From Streptomyces rugosispiralis (GTDB taxonomy: Bacteria; Actinomycetota; Actinomycetes; Streptomycetales; Streptomycetaceae): a stretch of DNA of 64,000 nucleotides. The stretch covers positions 248,001 to 312,000 of the forward strand of contig NZ_JANIAA010000002.1 in NCBI RefSeq assembly GCF_024505145.1, in the 5' to 3' direction. Below, piece after piece: positions 26,132 through 36,430 of the stretch. A program made the position numbers and the translations under genes. Within the stretch, counting starts at the first letter, position 1; every line of letters begins with the position of its first letter. The notes under the pieces were generated by a model. It was given only the letters and a program-made list of their open reading frames with translations. It had not been told where the DNA came from and made no database searches.

Positions 26132-27009
26132 CGGTGCCCTCTTCCGCCGGCCGGGTCCGCGTCGGGGGCCGGTCCGCGGTGCGGTGCCCGGAGCGAGGCC
26201 GCGTGATCGGGCACGAAGGCCTGCAGGTGCTTGGGCGGCCGCTGGTAGCCGGTGGACGCGGGGCGGGGCGGCAGACGCAGTTCCGGCAGCCTGACGTCGC
26301 CGTACGGAACGGTCGACAGCAGATGGGCGATCATGTTGATCCGGGCGGCGCGCTTGTCGTCGCTCTCGACGACGTTCCACGGGGCCTCGGGGATGTCGGT
26401 GTACGCGAACATCTCGTCCTTGGCGCGGGAGTACGCCTCCCAGCGGGTGATGGATTCAAGGTCCATCGCGGAGATCTTCCAGCGTCGCGTGGGATCGCCC
26501 AGGCGCTGCCGGAACCGCCGTTCCTGTTCGGCGTCGCTCACCGAGAACCAGTACTTGCGCAGCAGGATCCCGTCCTCGACCAGCATCCGCTCGAAGACCG
26601 GGCACTGATGGAGGAAGCGCCGGTGCTCCTCCTCGGTGCAGAACCCCATGACGCGTTCGACACCGGCCCGGTTGTACCAGCTCCGGTCGAAGAGCACGAT
26701 CTCCCCCGCGGCGGGAAGCTGCTCGACATAGCGCTGGAAGTACCACTGGGTGCGTTCGCGGTCCGTGGGCACGGGCAGGGCGACGGTGCGTACGACACGC
26801 GGGTTGAGCGGGGCGGTGACCCGTTTGATCGCGCCGCCCTTCCCGGCCGCGTCCCGTCCCTCGAAGACCACCACGACGCGCCGCCCCTCGGCGCGCACCC
26901 AGTCCTGGAGCTTGACCAGTTCGATCTGCAGACGGCGCAGTTCCCGCTCGTACGGGGCACGCGGCAGCCGTACCGGTTCCCTCTCGTCCGGCGGTGTGCG
27001 GCGCGCCAT
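26128..27009 (-). CDS. ppk2: Polyphosphate kinase 2 family protein
   Basis: 293 residues. PPK2 signatures are present: Walker A-like FEGRDAAGKGGAIKRV, lid/Walker B segment LFDRSWYNRAGVERVMGF, KYWFSVSDAEQERRF and RRWKISAMDLESITRW. PPK2 enzymes transfer phosphate between polyphosphate and nucleotides (GDP/ADP or AMP, depending on class), regenerating NTPs from polyP. ATG 27009 has GGGAG upstream. Sits in an operon with CBS-BON, USP and Pat-like genes, consistent with energy management under starvation or hypoxia. Confidence 0.9.
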   Translation of the reverse strand: MARRTPPDEREPVRLPRAPYERELRRLQIELVKLQDWVRAEGRRVVVVFEGRDAAGKGGAIKRVTAPLNPRVVRTVALPVPTDRERTQWYFQRYVEQLPAAGEIVLFDRSWYNRAGVERVMGFCTEEEHRRFLHQCPVFERMLVEDGILLRKYWFSVSDAEQERRFRQRLGDPTRRWKISAMDLESITRWEAYSRAKDEMFAYTDIPEAPWNVVESDDKRAARINMIAHLLSTVPYGDVRLPELRLPPRPASTGYQRPPKHLQAFVPDHAASLRAPHRGPAPDADPAGGRGHR

Positions 27010-27079
27010 GGGTTCTCCCTTCCGGGCCTGCCGAGCCACGCGACATCAGGGGTCGGTGGCCGAGGACGGCCGCGTCCCG

Positions 27080-27934
27080 TCATTCGTGGGGGACGACGGC
27101 GACCGGGCAGCTCGCGTGGTGCACCGCCGCCTGCACCACGGGGCCCAGGCGGGGCCCCAGCGCGGGCGGGTGTTTCCGCCGTCCGACCATCAGCAGGTCG
27201 CTGCCGGCGGCGGCCTCCACGACGGCCTGGGCCGGGCTCTCCAGCCGGACCTCGTCGACGACCCGCACCCGGGGGAACCTCTCCCGCCATGGCCGCAGTA
27301 CCTCGTCCAGCTCCCGCCGCGCCGGCTCCGCGGTGTCCCGGGACACGTCGGCTTCCGTGTCCCGGGTGGCGTGGGCGCGGTCGGGTCTGCGTCCGTGGAC
27401 GGCGTGCAGCGGCACACCGCGCGTGAACGCGGTGACGTAGGCGAACTCCAGGAGGTTGTCCTGCGGGCCGTGCAGGCTCAGGCCCACGACCACGCGCCCC
27501 GGGTGTTCTCGCGCTCCCTGCCCCGTGCGCATCAGCACCACCGGCCGCTCCGCCCGGGCGATGGTGTGCAACCCGATGTCACCGAGGAAGAAGCTGGCCA
27601 CCCGGTCCAGCCCCCGCGATCCGAGCACCAGCAGGCGGGAGTGCGCCGCCGCGTCGAGCAGGGCCGTCTCGGCCTCGTCGGCCACCAGGTCCTCGATGAT
27701 GGTGAGCTTCGGATGGTCACGGGCCAGCTCGGTGTGCGCGTCGTGCACGATCCGCTTCGACCAGTAGTTCTGGTCGTCGGCCGCCGGGCTGTCGGGCGTG
27801 GGCGGGGCCAGCAGGATCCACGCGTGTGTCAGACGCAGCGCCAGCTCACGCCGCTCCGCCTCGTCGGCGGCCCAGTGCGCGGCGGCCAGGCTTTCGGGCG
27901 AGCCGTCGAGGCCCACGGTGACCACTTGTTCCAT
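27080..27934 (-). CDS. Universal stress protein, two tandem UspA domains
   Basis: 284 residues. Domain 1 begins VVTVGLDGSPESLAAAHWAA and ends LGSRGLDRVASFFLGDIG with PVVLMR; domain 2 begins GRVVVGLSLHG and ends VGRRKHPPALGPRLGP with PVAVVP. The N-terminal domain has the full ATP-binding glycine pattern. Second gene of the minus-strand operon CBS-BON, USP, PPK2, Pat-like (39-base gap upstream, 70-base gap downstream). Same architecture as the USP at 22502. Confidence 0.88.
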   Translation of the reverse strand: MEQVVTVGLDGSPESLAAAHWAADEAERRELALRLTHAWILLAPPTPDSPAADDQNYWSKRIVHDAHTELARDHPKLTIIEDLVADEAETALLDAAAHSRLLVLGSRGLDRVASFFLGDIGLHTIARAERPVVLMRTGQGAREHPGRVVVGLSLHGPQDNLLEFAYVTAFTRGVPLHAVHGRRPDRAHATRDTEADVSRDTAEPARRELDEVLRPWRERFPRVRVVDEVRLESPAQAVVEAAAGSDLLMVGRRKHPPALGPRLGPVVQAAVHHASCPVAVVPHE

Positions 27935-27973
27935 GGCGGTGCCTCCCGCCGGGTTTCTGGGATTTCCCGGGTT

Positions 27974-28648
27974 TCACGCGGCCAGGGCCGAGCCGCCGGT
28001 GTCATCGGTGTCGTAGGCGATGTGTTCGGTGACCGAGACGACCCCGTCCACGCCCCGGCAGAGCCGCACGATGACCGGGACCAGGCTTCTGGCCTCGACC
28101 GATCCGTCCAGCGTGACCTCGCCCGCGGTGACGTCGACCGTCATGGCCGAGGGCGCGAGCCGCAGGGTCCGCCGCAGCAGATCCCTTTCGATCTCGTCGC
28201 GGATGGCGTCGTCGTGGCGCAGGAAGACCCGCAGCAGATCGACACGGCTGATGATGCCGAGCAGCCTGCCGGTCTCGTCCACCACGGGCAGCCGCTTGAC
28301 GTTCCGGTCCGACATCACCCGGGCCGTCTCGACGACCGTCCACTCCGGACGCGCGCACACGGCGGGCGCCGACATCAGTTCCTCCGCTCTCGCCCCTTCC
28401 GCCTTCGCGCGCTCCCATGCCTCCAGGTGCGGGACCGGCAGGAGACCGGAGGGGTCCGCCTGGCCGGAGGACTTGCGCAGCAGATCGCCCTCGGACACCA
28501 CGCCGATCGGGCGTCCCGAACCGTCCACGACCGGCACGGCGGTGACATCGTGCTCCGCGAGCAGTGCCACGAGTTCCTTGAACGGCATGTCGCGGTCCGC
28601 CTGGACCGCCGGGCGCGTCATGAGGTCTCCGACCGTTCTGTGGTGCAT
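27974..28648 (-). CDS. CBS-pair plus BON domain protein
   Basis: 224 residues. CBS 1 at about 8-60 (VGDLMTRPAVQADRDMPF, VPVVDGSGRPIGVVSEGDLL), CBS 2 at about 90-148 (AEELMSAPAVCARPEW, RLPVVDETGRLLGIISRVDL) and a BON domain at about 150-215 (MTVDVTAGEVTLDGSVEA). CBS pairs bind adenine nucleotides and can sense energy charge. ATG 28648 has AGGAG at proper distance. First gene of the operon running to 23402 and divergent from the DUF1918-nitroreductase gene. A close paralog lies at 30166-30831. Confidence 0.88.
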   Translation of the reverse strand: MHHRTVGDLMTRPAVQADRDMPFKELVALLAEHDVTAVPVVDGSGRPIGVVSEGDLLRKSSGQADPSGLLPVPHLEAWERAKAEGARAEELMSAPAVCARPEWTVVETARVMSDRNVKRLPVVDETGRLLGIISRVDLLRVFLRHDDAIRDEIERDLLRRTLRLAPSAMTVDVTAGEVTLDGSVEARSLVPVIVRLCRGVDGVVSVTEHIAYDTDDTGGSALAA

Positions 28649-28805
28649 GTTCCGACTCCTCTCCCGGACTGGCGCTGGGTCGGCCGGTGTTCCCTTGCGG
28701 AGCCTCGCTTCCTTGTCGGCCCCGGTTCCGTTACCGAGCCTGCCAGCTCGTCCCCGCCACCGGATGAGCCTCATGGCTCCCCCTGGCGGCCACCTGGCCC
28801 AGAAC

Positions 28806-28821
28806 GGGGCCGTCCGACCCC
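28806..28821. promoter_or_regulatory. Candidate DosR/DevR-type box
   Basis: GGGGCCGTCCGACCCC is an imperfect dyad containing the pattern GGG-C-N4-G-CCC that forms the core of mycobacterial DosR sites (GGGACTNNAGTCCC). It lies 90 bases upstream of the nitroreductase start and 158 bases upstream of the CBS-BON start. Assignment rests on pattern similarity and on the gene content on both sides. Confidence 0.4.
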
Positions 28822-28895
28822 ACGATCCAGGGCTTTCCGTCCCCGGGACACCGTTCACCTGCGGTGACACAGTGGATATGAGGCAGAAAGGCGGG

Positions 28896-30134
28896 ATGTC
28901 GATGCGTGCTCATGTCGGCGACCAACTGATTGTCGAAAGCCCCACCACCGGTGCCACCAGACGCGATGGTGAGATCGTCGGAATCCACCATGACGACGGG
29001 ACACCTCCCTATGACGTGCGGTGGTCGGACACCGACCAGGTCACCCTTGTGTTCCCCGGTCCCGACGCACACATTCAGCCCATCGGCCACGAGCCCGAGG
29101 GGCAGCGGGAGGCGACCGGGCAGCGCGCGTCCGCGGCGACACACCGCGGTACCCGATCGCTCTCCGAAGCGGTGGTCATGTCCATGGTGCGGGACGCCAC
29201 GGCCGCCCCGTCGATGCACAACGCCCAGCCCTGGCGGTTCCAGTACTTCCGGCGCAGGCGTGTCTTCCATCTGCGGGCCGATCTCCGGGGCGCTCTGCCG
29301 CACTCCGACCCCGAGCACCGCGCGCTGCACATCGGCTGCGGCGCCGCCCTGATGAACCTGCGGGTCGCGGTGGCGCACGAGGGCTGGGAGGCGCAGACCC
29401 GGCCGCTGCCCGACCCCGGCGACCCGATGCTGCTGGCGTCGGTGACCCTGACCGGCCCGCTCGGCGACGAGGCCGATCCGGCCGAGTTGTACCCGGCCGT
29501 ACGCACCCGGCACACCAGCCGGTACCCCTTCGCCGAGACCGAGATCCCCGCCTCCGTGCGGAGCGCCCTCGTCGACGCCGCACACCGGGAGGACGTCGCG
29601 CTGTCCTTCGTCTCCGGCTGGCATCTCCAGTCCGTCCTGGACCTGGCGCTGGAGGCCGAGGCCCGTAACCTCACCGACGCCGGTGCCGCCGCGGACCTGG
29701 CCCGCTTCACCCGCCGGGCGGACGACACCCGGCCGGGCACCGAAGGGGTCCCGGAGTCCGCCTTCGGGCCCCGCCGCCGGGTCGGCAGGGCTCCCATGCG
29801 TGACTTCGCGGGTGGCGAGACCGTCCCCGGCCGTCCGACCGCCGACTTCGAGACCTTGCCCCAACTGGTGTTGCTGAGCACCTCGCGCGACCGTCCCGTG
29901 GACTGGCTGCACACCGGCCAGGCGGTGGAGCGCGTTCTGCTGCGGGCCACGCTGGAGGGGTTGTCCGCCTCGTTCGTCACGCAGGCCCTGGAATGGCAGG
30001 ACCTGCGCTGGCCGCTGCGCGACCCGATGTCGGGCATGGCCTACGTACAGATGGTGCTGCGACTCGGGTACGGCCCTCCGGGCACGCGGACCCCCAGGCG
30101 GCCGGTCGACGACGTGCTGGACATCGAGCCGTAG
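28896..30134 (+). CDS. DUF1918 domain fused to Acg-like nitroreductase
   Basis: 412 residues. Residues 1-62 are a DUF1918 domain (MRAHVGDQLIVESP, DGEIVGIHHDDGTPPYDVRW, VFPGPDAHI). From about residue 85 an Acg-family nitroreductase follows: DATAAPSMHNAQPWRF, HSDPEHRALHIGCGAAL, RHTSRYPFAE, QLVLLSTSRDRPVDWLHTGQA and a C-terminal LRLGYGPPGTRTPRRPVDD. Acg (Rv2032) is a DosR-regulated FMN-binding protein that probably sequesters flavin. DUF1918 is normally a stand-alone small protein, so this is a fusion. Start ATG 28896 or 28902; AAAGG precedes both. Divergent from the CBS-BON operon. Confidence 0.87.
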   Translation: MSMRAHVGDQLIVESPTTGATRRDGEIVGIHHDDGTPPYDVRWSDTDQVTLVFPGPDAHIQPIGHEPEGQREATGQRASAATHRGTRSLSEAVVMSMVRDATAAPSMHNAQPWRFQYFRRRRVFHLRADLRGALPHSDPEHRALHIGCGAALMNLRVAVAHEGWEAQTRPLPDPGDPMLLASVTLTGPLGDEADPAELYPAVRTRHTSRYPFAETEIPASVRSALVDAAHREDVALSFVSGWHLQSVLDLALEAEARNLTDAGAAADLARFTRRADDTRPGTEGVPESAFGPRRRVGRAPMRDFAGGETVPGRPTADFETLPQLVLLSTSRDRPVDWLHTGQAVERVLLRATLEGLSASFVTQALEWQDLRWPLRDPMSGMAYVQMVLRLGYGPPGTRTPRRPVDDVLDIEP

Positions 30135-30165
30135 CTCCGCCGGGCCCGTCCATGCGGAATCGCGC

Positions 30166-30831
30166 TCAGGCAGTGCGCTCCGCCTCGTCCCGTCCGACGC
30201 CCCGGAAGTGGCATTCCACGTCCACGACCCCCTCCACGGCCCGGGCGAGGCGCGCGACCACGGGGATCAGCGTGGTGTCGCGAAGCTGCCCGCCGAGCGT
30301 GACGACTCCCTCCCGCACCCGGACATGGACGCTGGTGCCCGGGAGGAGACACGTCGCCACCGTGCGATGCACCTCTTCCTCGATGTCCCGGTCCGAACGG
30401 AGGAAGACCTTCAGCAGATCGCCCCGGCTGACGATTCCGAGCAGCTTGCCCTCGGTGTCGACCACGGGAAGCCGTTTGACCCTTCTGACGGCCATGATCC
30501 GGGCCGCCTCGGCAAGCGTGGCGTCCGGGTGCACGGTCACCGCCGGGGAGCTCATCAGCTCCTCCGCCGTCAGCGCCCCCGCCTTCGCGAGGTCGGGGAG
30601 GCGCCGCAGCTGCTGGAAGCGGTCCGGATCGCTGTCCCGGAACTCCTCCTTGGGCAGCAGATCCGCCTCGGAGACGACACCGATGACACGACCCTCACCC
30701 TCCAGCACCGGCATGGCGCTCACCTGCCACTGGCCCAGCGTCTGCACCAGTTCCTTGAACGACGCGTCACGCCCGACGGCGACCACCGTCCGGGTCATCA
30801 CATCGCTCACCGTGTGGAAAGTCTCGGACAC
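30166..30831 (-). CDS. CBS-pair plus BON domain protein (paralog of 27974-28648)
   Basis: 221 residues from GTG 30831 (GGGAGGAA upstream). CBS 1 (VSDVMTRTVVAVGRDASF, MPVLEGEGRVIGVVSEADLL), CBS 2 (AEELMSSPAVTVHPDATL, RLPVVDTEGKLLGIVSRGDLL) and BON (VHVRVREGVVTLGGQL). Closely similar to the protein at 27974 in all three domains, so a duplication. It lies 97 bases downstream of hypE on the same strand and could be read from the hydrogenase transcript. Confidence 0.87.
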   Translation of the reverse strand: MSETFHTVSDVMTRTVVAVGRDASFKELVQTLGQWQVSAMPVLEGEGRVIGVVSEADLLPKEEFRDSDPDRFQQLRRLPDLAKAGALTAEELMSSPAVTVHPDATLAEAARIMAVRRVKRLPVVDTEGKLLGIVSRGDLLKVFLRSDRDIEEEVHRTVATCLLPGTSVHVRVREGVVTLGGQLRDTTLIPVVARLARAVEGVVDVECHFRGVGRDEAERTA

Positions 30832-30928
30832 GGGAGTTCCTCCCTCCCGCCGCACGGCGTTCCGGCGGCTCTTGCCCTTCCAGTGTCCGGCCCGCCGGCG
30901 TCCCCCGGCCACCTGAGCACTGCGCGGT

Positions 30929-31982
30929 TCAGCAGATCCGGGGCAGTTGCTCGCCGAGCGGCAGATCCACGATCCGGGTCCCGCCGAGTCCGGTACGGGC
31001 CACGACCGTGCCGGGGTGCTCGGCCACGCACACGCCGATCACGGCCGCCTCGCGTCCCCTCGGGTGCGCACGCATCGCGTCCAGGACCGCGTCGGCGTGG
31101 GCGCTGGGCACGAAGGCCACCAGGCGGCCCTCATTGGCCACGTACATCGGGTCCAGGCCGAGGAGAGCACATGCGGTGGCGACCGCTTCCGGGACGGGCA
31201 CCGCCGCCTCGTCCAGGACGACGCCGGTGTCGGAGGCCGTCGCGATCTCGTTGAGCGCGGCGGCCAGACCGCCCCTCGTGGGGTCGCGCAGGACGTGGAT
31301 CCCGGGGGTGACGGCGAGCATCGCCCGGACCAGTCCGGCCAGGGGCGCGGTGTCACTGACCACCTCGGTGCCGAAGGCCAGCCCTTCGCGGACGCTGAGG
31401 ATGGCGATGCCGTGCTGTCCGATCGGCCCGCTGACGATCACCACGTCGCCGGGCCGGGCACGCTGTGGACGGATGTCCACCCCCGCGGGGATCAGCCCGA
31501 TCCCCGCCGTGTTCACGTACACCCCGTCGCCGTGGCCGGAGTCGACCACCTTGGTGTCGCCGGTGACCACGGTGACGTCCGCCGCTCGGGCGGCCGCGCC
31601 GAGCTCCTGGGCGACCCGCCCGACGGTGCTCAGCTCCGTTCCCTCCTCCAGGATGAACGCGCAGGACAGATACGCGGGAACGGCGCCGCTCATGGCCAGG
31701 TCGTTGACGGTGCCGTTGACCGCCAGGTCCCCGATGCTCCCGCCGGGGAAGAACAGCGGGCGGACCACGTAGGAGTCGGTCGAGAAGGCCAGCCGGGCAC
31801 CGCCGAGCGTGACGGCGGCCGAGTCGGTGAGCCCTCCCAGCGTCTCGCCACCGTAGGCCGGGAGGAAGAGGTGCCGGGTGAGCTCCGCGGAAAGCGCCCC
31901 ACCACCACCGTGGCCCATCACGACCACCGGGTGGTCGCGCAGCGGCATCGGGCAGGACCACCCGGTGGTGCCGGCGGTGATG

Positions 31983-31990
<8 letters not shown>
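30929..31990 (-). CDS. hypE: Hydrogenase expression/formation protein HypE
   Basis: 353 residues. It has the AIR-synthase-like ATP-binding fold ([52 protein letters not shown]) and ends in PRIC, the C-terminal Cys that HypF carbamoylates and HypE dehydrates to thiocyanate, source of the active-site cyanide. TTG 31990 overlaps the hypD stop by 8 bases and has GGAGGAG 10 bases upstream; an internal ATG is less likely. Last hyp gene of the cluster. Confidence 0.92.
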
Positions 31991-33100
<1,110 letters not shown>

Positions 33101-33104
<4 letters not shown>

Positions 33105-33400
33105 CGGTTCTCCTCCTCGGGCGCGCGTTCCGCCTCGGCCGCCGCACGCGCCCAGGCATCGCCGAACTCCTCGTCCAGTGCCCCGATCCGCTCGAAGAGC
33201 CGGAGGGTGGCCAGGGCGGACTCCTCGTCGAGCCGCTGGATCGCGAAGCCGACATGGACGATCGCGTACTCACCGACCTCGATCTCCGGCAGATAGGCGA
33301 GGCAGACGTCCTTGACCACCCCGCCGAAATCGACCCGCGCCATCGGCGTACCATCCCGTTTTTCGATGCCGACCACGCGGCCGGGTACCGCCAGGCACAT
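33101..33400 (-). CDS. hypC: Hydrogenase assembly chaperone HypC/HupF
   Basis: 99 residues beginning [13 protein letters not shown], where Cys2 is the essential iron ligand; the OB-fold core follows ([35 protein letters not shown]). It carries the iron precursor from HypD to the large subunit. Slightly long for HypC owing to a charged C-terminal tail ([12 protein letters not shown]). Lies 18 bases after hypF and overlaps hypD by 4 bases. Confidence 0.93.
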
Positions 33401-33418
33401 GTGCTCCTCCTCGGTTCC

Positions 33419-35740
33419 TCATGTCTCGGCGACACGGCCGGCGACGACCGCCTGTCCCAGAGCCAGGCCGCCGTCGCCGGGCGGGACCACCGTGTGCCCG
33501 AGGACGGTGAATCCGTCCTCGGCCAGCCCGGCGGCGCACATCCCGTCCAGGAGGGCGTTGGCGAACACCCCGCCGGTGAGGACGACCGTCCGCACGCCCG
33601 TGCTCCGATGCGCCTTCCGGCAGGCCGTGCGGACCGCACCGGCGACCGCCAGATGGAAACGGGCGGCGATCAGCGGGACCGCCGCACCCGCGCGGAGATC
33701 GGCCACGATCGCCGCCAGCAGCGGGGCGGGATCCTCGAGCGCGAAGGGGTAGCCGTCCCGCACCCCGTCGGCGGTCACGGCCGCGGCCTCCAGTTCCACG
33801 GCGGCCTGAGCCTCGTACCCCGCCCGGTGACAGACCCCCACCAGCGAGGACACGGCGTCGAACAGCCGCCCCATACTGGACGTCGGCACACACGCGATGC
33901 CGCGTGCCAACTGGGCCTCCAGCAGACGGAGTTCCCCGGGCGGGCAGGCGGCGGCACACGGCAGGTCGGGCGACCAGGCGAGGCCGGCCGCGCGCAGATG
34001 TGCCAGCGCCATCCGATACGGGTTGCGCACCGCCGCGTCACCGCCCGGCAGGGGTACGTACGCCAGATGCGCCAGACGGCGGTAGCCCGCGTAGTCGGCC
34101 AGCAGCACCTCGCCGCCCCATACGGCGCCGTCGTCGCCGTAGCCGGTGCCGTCGAAGGCGACACCGAGCACCGGCTCGTCCAGCCCGTGTTCCACCATCG
34201 CGGAGGCGATGTGGGCGTGGTGGTGCTGGACCAGGGCCGGCGGCCGGCCGTCACGCCGTGCCCATCGCGCGGACCGGTAGCCGGGGTGGCGGTCGGCGGC
34301 GACGCGGACCGGCTCGACGCGGGTGAGCGCCCGCAGATGGCTCTCGGCACGCTCGAAGGCGCGCTGGGCGGACAGGCTGTCCATGTCCCCGACGTGGGCG
34401 GACAGCCAGGCGGCGTCGCCCTCCGCCAGGCACAGGGTGTTCTTGAGGTCACCACCGACCGCGAGGACCGGACGGACGGCCACCGGAAGGCGGACGCGCG
34501 CCGGGGCGAAGCCGCGCGAGCGGCGGATCGGCAGGGGCGAACCGTCCGCGCGGACCCGGACCACCGAGTCGTCACAGGCCACCACGATGGGCCGGTCATG
34601 CCAGAGCCAGGCGTCGGCCAGCCCGTCCAGGCGGAGCATCGCCTCCCGGTCGTCGGTCACCAGCGGCTCCCCGGAGAGGTTTCCGCTGGTCACCACCAGG
34701 ACGTCGGGGCCCGGTGGGTCGTCCGGAAGGCCGAACAGGAGCCGGTGCAACGGGGTGTAGGGCAGCATCACCCCGATGTCCGGGCTCCCCGGGCACACCT
34801 GCGGTGCGAGCGGAGTCGGGGATCGGCGGCGCAGCAGCACGATGGGGCGGGGCCGCCCGGTGAGGGCGCGGCGCTCCGCCGGGCCGAGGTGGCCGAGCCG
34901 GGCGGCGGTGTCGGCGTCGGGGGTCATGACGGCGAACGGCTTGTCGCCACGACCCTTGCGGCGGCGCAGTGCGTCCACGGCCCTCGGGGTGGTGGCGTCG
35001 CAGACCAGGTGGTAGCCGCCGAGGCCCTTGACCGCCAGGATCGCCCCGGCTGCCAGCATCCGCCGGGCCTCGGCCAACGCGGCCCCGCCCTCCCGGCGTA
35101 CGGCGCCGGTGAGCCTCAGCCGTGGCCCGCAGGCCCAGCAGGCGATGGGCTGGGCGTGGAACCGCCGGTTCGACGGGTCCGTGTATTCCGCCGCGCAGTC
35201 CGGGCACATCGGGAAGGCCGCCATGGTGGTCGTGGCCCGGTCGTACGGCATGGCGGTGGTGACGGTGAAGCGTGGGCCGCAGTCGGTACAGGTGAGGAAC
35301 GGGTGCCGGTGGCGGCGGTCGGCCGGGTCGGTCAGCTCGGTCAGGCAGGCGTCGCAGGTGGCGACGTCGGGCGGGACCACGGTTCGGCCGTGGCCCGTCG
35401 TGGAGCGCACGATCGCGAAACCGGTGCCGCCGGTCGGGCACAGCTCGGAGGCGGTCACCGAGGCGATGTCCGCCAGCGGGGGAGCGTCCGCCGTCAGCCG
35501 GTGGCAGAAGGCGGCCACCGCCCCGGGGCCGCCCTCGATCTCGATCCGCGCCCCGGCCGGTCCGTTGGCCACCTGACCGGACAGGCCCAGTTCGGTGGCC
35601 AGGGCATGGACGAAGGGCCGGAAGCCGACCCCCTGCACCACGCCACCGACCGCCACCAGGCGGCGGACCGGCCGTTGCGAGCCCTCGGTGTCCGGCTCCA
35701 CCGGGGCGGAGCCGGACACCGAGGGCTGTTTCATGGACAT
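33419..35740 (-). CDS. hypF: Carbamoyltransferase HypF
   Basis: 773 residues. Domains: acylphosphatase (GGVVQGVGFRPFVHALA), two zinc fingers (CDACLTEL ... CTDCGPRF; CPDCAAEY ... CWACGPRL), YrdC-like domain (AVKGLGGYHLVCDATTP, RKGRGDKPFAVM) and Kae1-like carbamoyltransferase domain (VQHHHAHIASAMVEHGL, AFDGTGYGDDGAVWGGE). It makes the carbamoyl group attached to HypE. ATG 35740 (or 35734) chosen; the frame extends slightly further upstream without support. A 180-base gap separates it from the hydrogenase protease gene, where a second promoter could lie. Confidence 0.93.
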   Translation of the reverse strand: MSMKQPSVSGSAPVEPDTEGSQRPVRRLVAVGGVVQGVGFRPFVHALATELGLSGQVANGPAGARIEIEGGPGAVAAFCHRLTADAPPLADIASVTASELCPTGGTGFAIVRSTTGHGRTVVPPDVATCDACLTELTDPADRRHRHPFLTCTDCGPRFTVTTAMPYDRATTTMAAFPMCPDCAAEYTDPSNRRFHAQPIACWACGPRLRLTGAVRREGGAALAEARRMLAAGAILAVKGLGGYHLVCDATTPRAVDALRRRKGRGDKPFAVMTPDADTAARLGHLGPAERRALTGRPRPIVLLRRRSPTPLAPQVCPGSPDIGVMLPYTPLHRLLFGLPDDPPGPDVLVVTSGNLSGEPLVTDDREAMLRLDGLADAWLWHDRPIVVACDDSVVRVRADGSPLPIRRSRGFAPARVRLPVAVRPVLAVGGDLKNTLCLAEGDAAWLSAHVGDMDSLSAQRAFERAESHLRALTRVEPVRVAADRHPGYRSARWARRDGRPPALVQHHHAHIASAMVEHGLDEPVLGVAFDGTGYGDDGAVWGGEVLLADYAGYRRLAHLAYVPLPGGDAAVRNPYRMALAHLRAAGLAWSPDLPCAAACPPGELRLLEAQLARGIACVPTSSMGRLFDAVSSLVGVCHRAGYEAQAAVELEAAAVTADGVRDGYPFALEDPAPLLAAIVADLRAGAAVPLIAARFHLAVAGAVRTACRKAHRSTGVRTVVLTGGVFANALLDGMCAAGLAEDGFTVLGHTVVPPGDGGLALGQAVVAGRVAET

Positions 35741-35920
35741 GGCGCTTCCGTCCGGAGTGGTCGAGCCTGCGCGAGGTGCCGGCCGTGCCATGAACGCCGT
35801 CCGGCCAGGCCGCTCGTCATGTTAGGAACGGGTCCGGCCACCGTGGGAGACCACGCCCGCGCGGCGGCCCAACGCCCTCCGAACGGCCCAGGCGACGAAC
35901 AACGTTGCCAGGCGGGCGGA

Positions 35921-36430
35921 CTACGCGGTCTCCCGGCCGTCGGCCGGCGCGCCCGCGCGCCGAAGCCGGTCGTGCGCCTCGTCGACGGCCTCGGCCACGT
36001 GGTGGATCAGCTCGGGGAGCGCGTCGGCCACCGCGGTGCTGAGCCCCCGGCCGATGCCGAAGTCCTCCCCTTCCACCGCGTGCACCGTCAGCTCCCTGGG
36101 CATCCGGTCGAGCGCCGCGGCCAGGGCGAAGGTCTCACCGAGCCCGAGGGCGTGGGTACTGGCGGAGCGTGTGGCGCAGCGCGCCGCCCGCTCCGCCGTC
36201 AGCGTGTGCAGCCGCCCCGGCTGCCCGGGATGCGCGTGCACCACCTCGACCACGACGACGGCGTCCTGGCGGCGCCACGAACCGAGCATCCTCCCGGGCT
36301 CGCCATCGCTGTCGGTCAGCACCGTCCCTTCGGGCACTCGGGTGCGCAGGGCCTCGACGACGAGCGGGCCGGCTCCGTCGTCCCGGCGGAACGGATTGCC
36401 CACGCCGATCACCACCACCCGGCCCGTCAT
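35921..36430 (-). CDS. Hydrogenase maturation protease (HycI/HyaD family)
   Basis: 169 residues starting [21 protein letters not shown], the family signature with a nickel-binding acidic residue; a second acidic site is in VEVVHAHPGQPG and HALGLGETFALA follows. These endopeptidases remove the C-terminal peptide of the hydrogenase large subunit after nickel insertion. ATG 36430 overlaps the stop of the large-subunit gene (ATGA). Its target is expected to be the DPCISCSAH site encoded immediately upstream. Confidence 0.9.
   Translation of the reverse strand: MTGRVVVIGVGNPFRRDDGAGPLVVEALRTRVPEGTVLTDSDGEPGRMLGSWRRQDAVVVVEVVHAHPGQPGRLHTLTAERAARCATRSASTHALGLGETFALAAALDRMPRELTVHAVEGEDFGIGRGLSTAVADALPELIHHVAEAVDEAHDRLRRAGAPADGRETA

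Noticed and set aside
23450..26206. Long plus-strand frame over the Pat-like gene
   Set aside because: Shadow frame; composition is atypical and no motif is seen, while the minus strand encodes GNAT, CoA-ligase and ATP-grasp domains.
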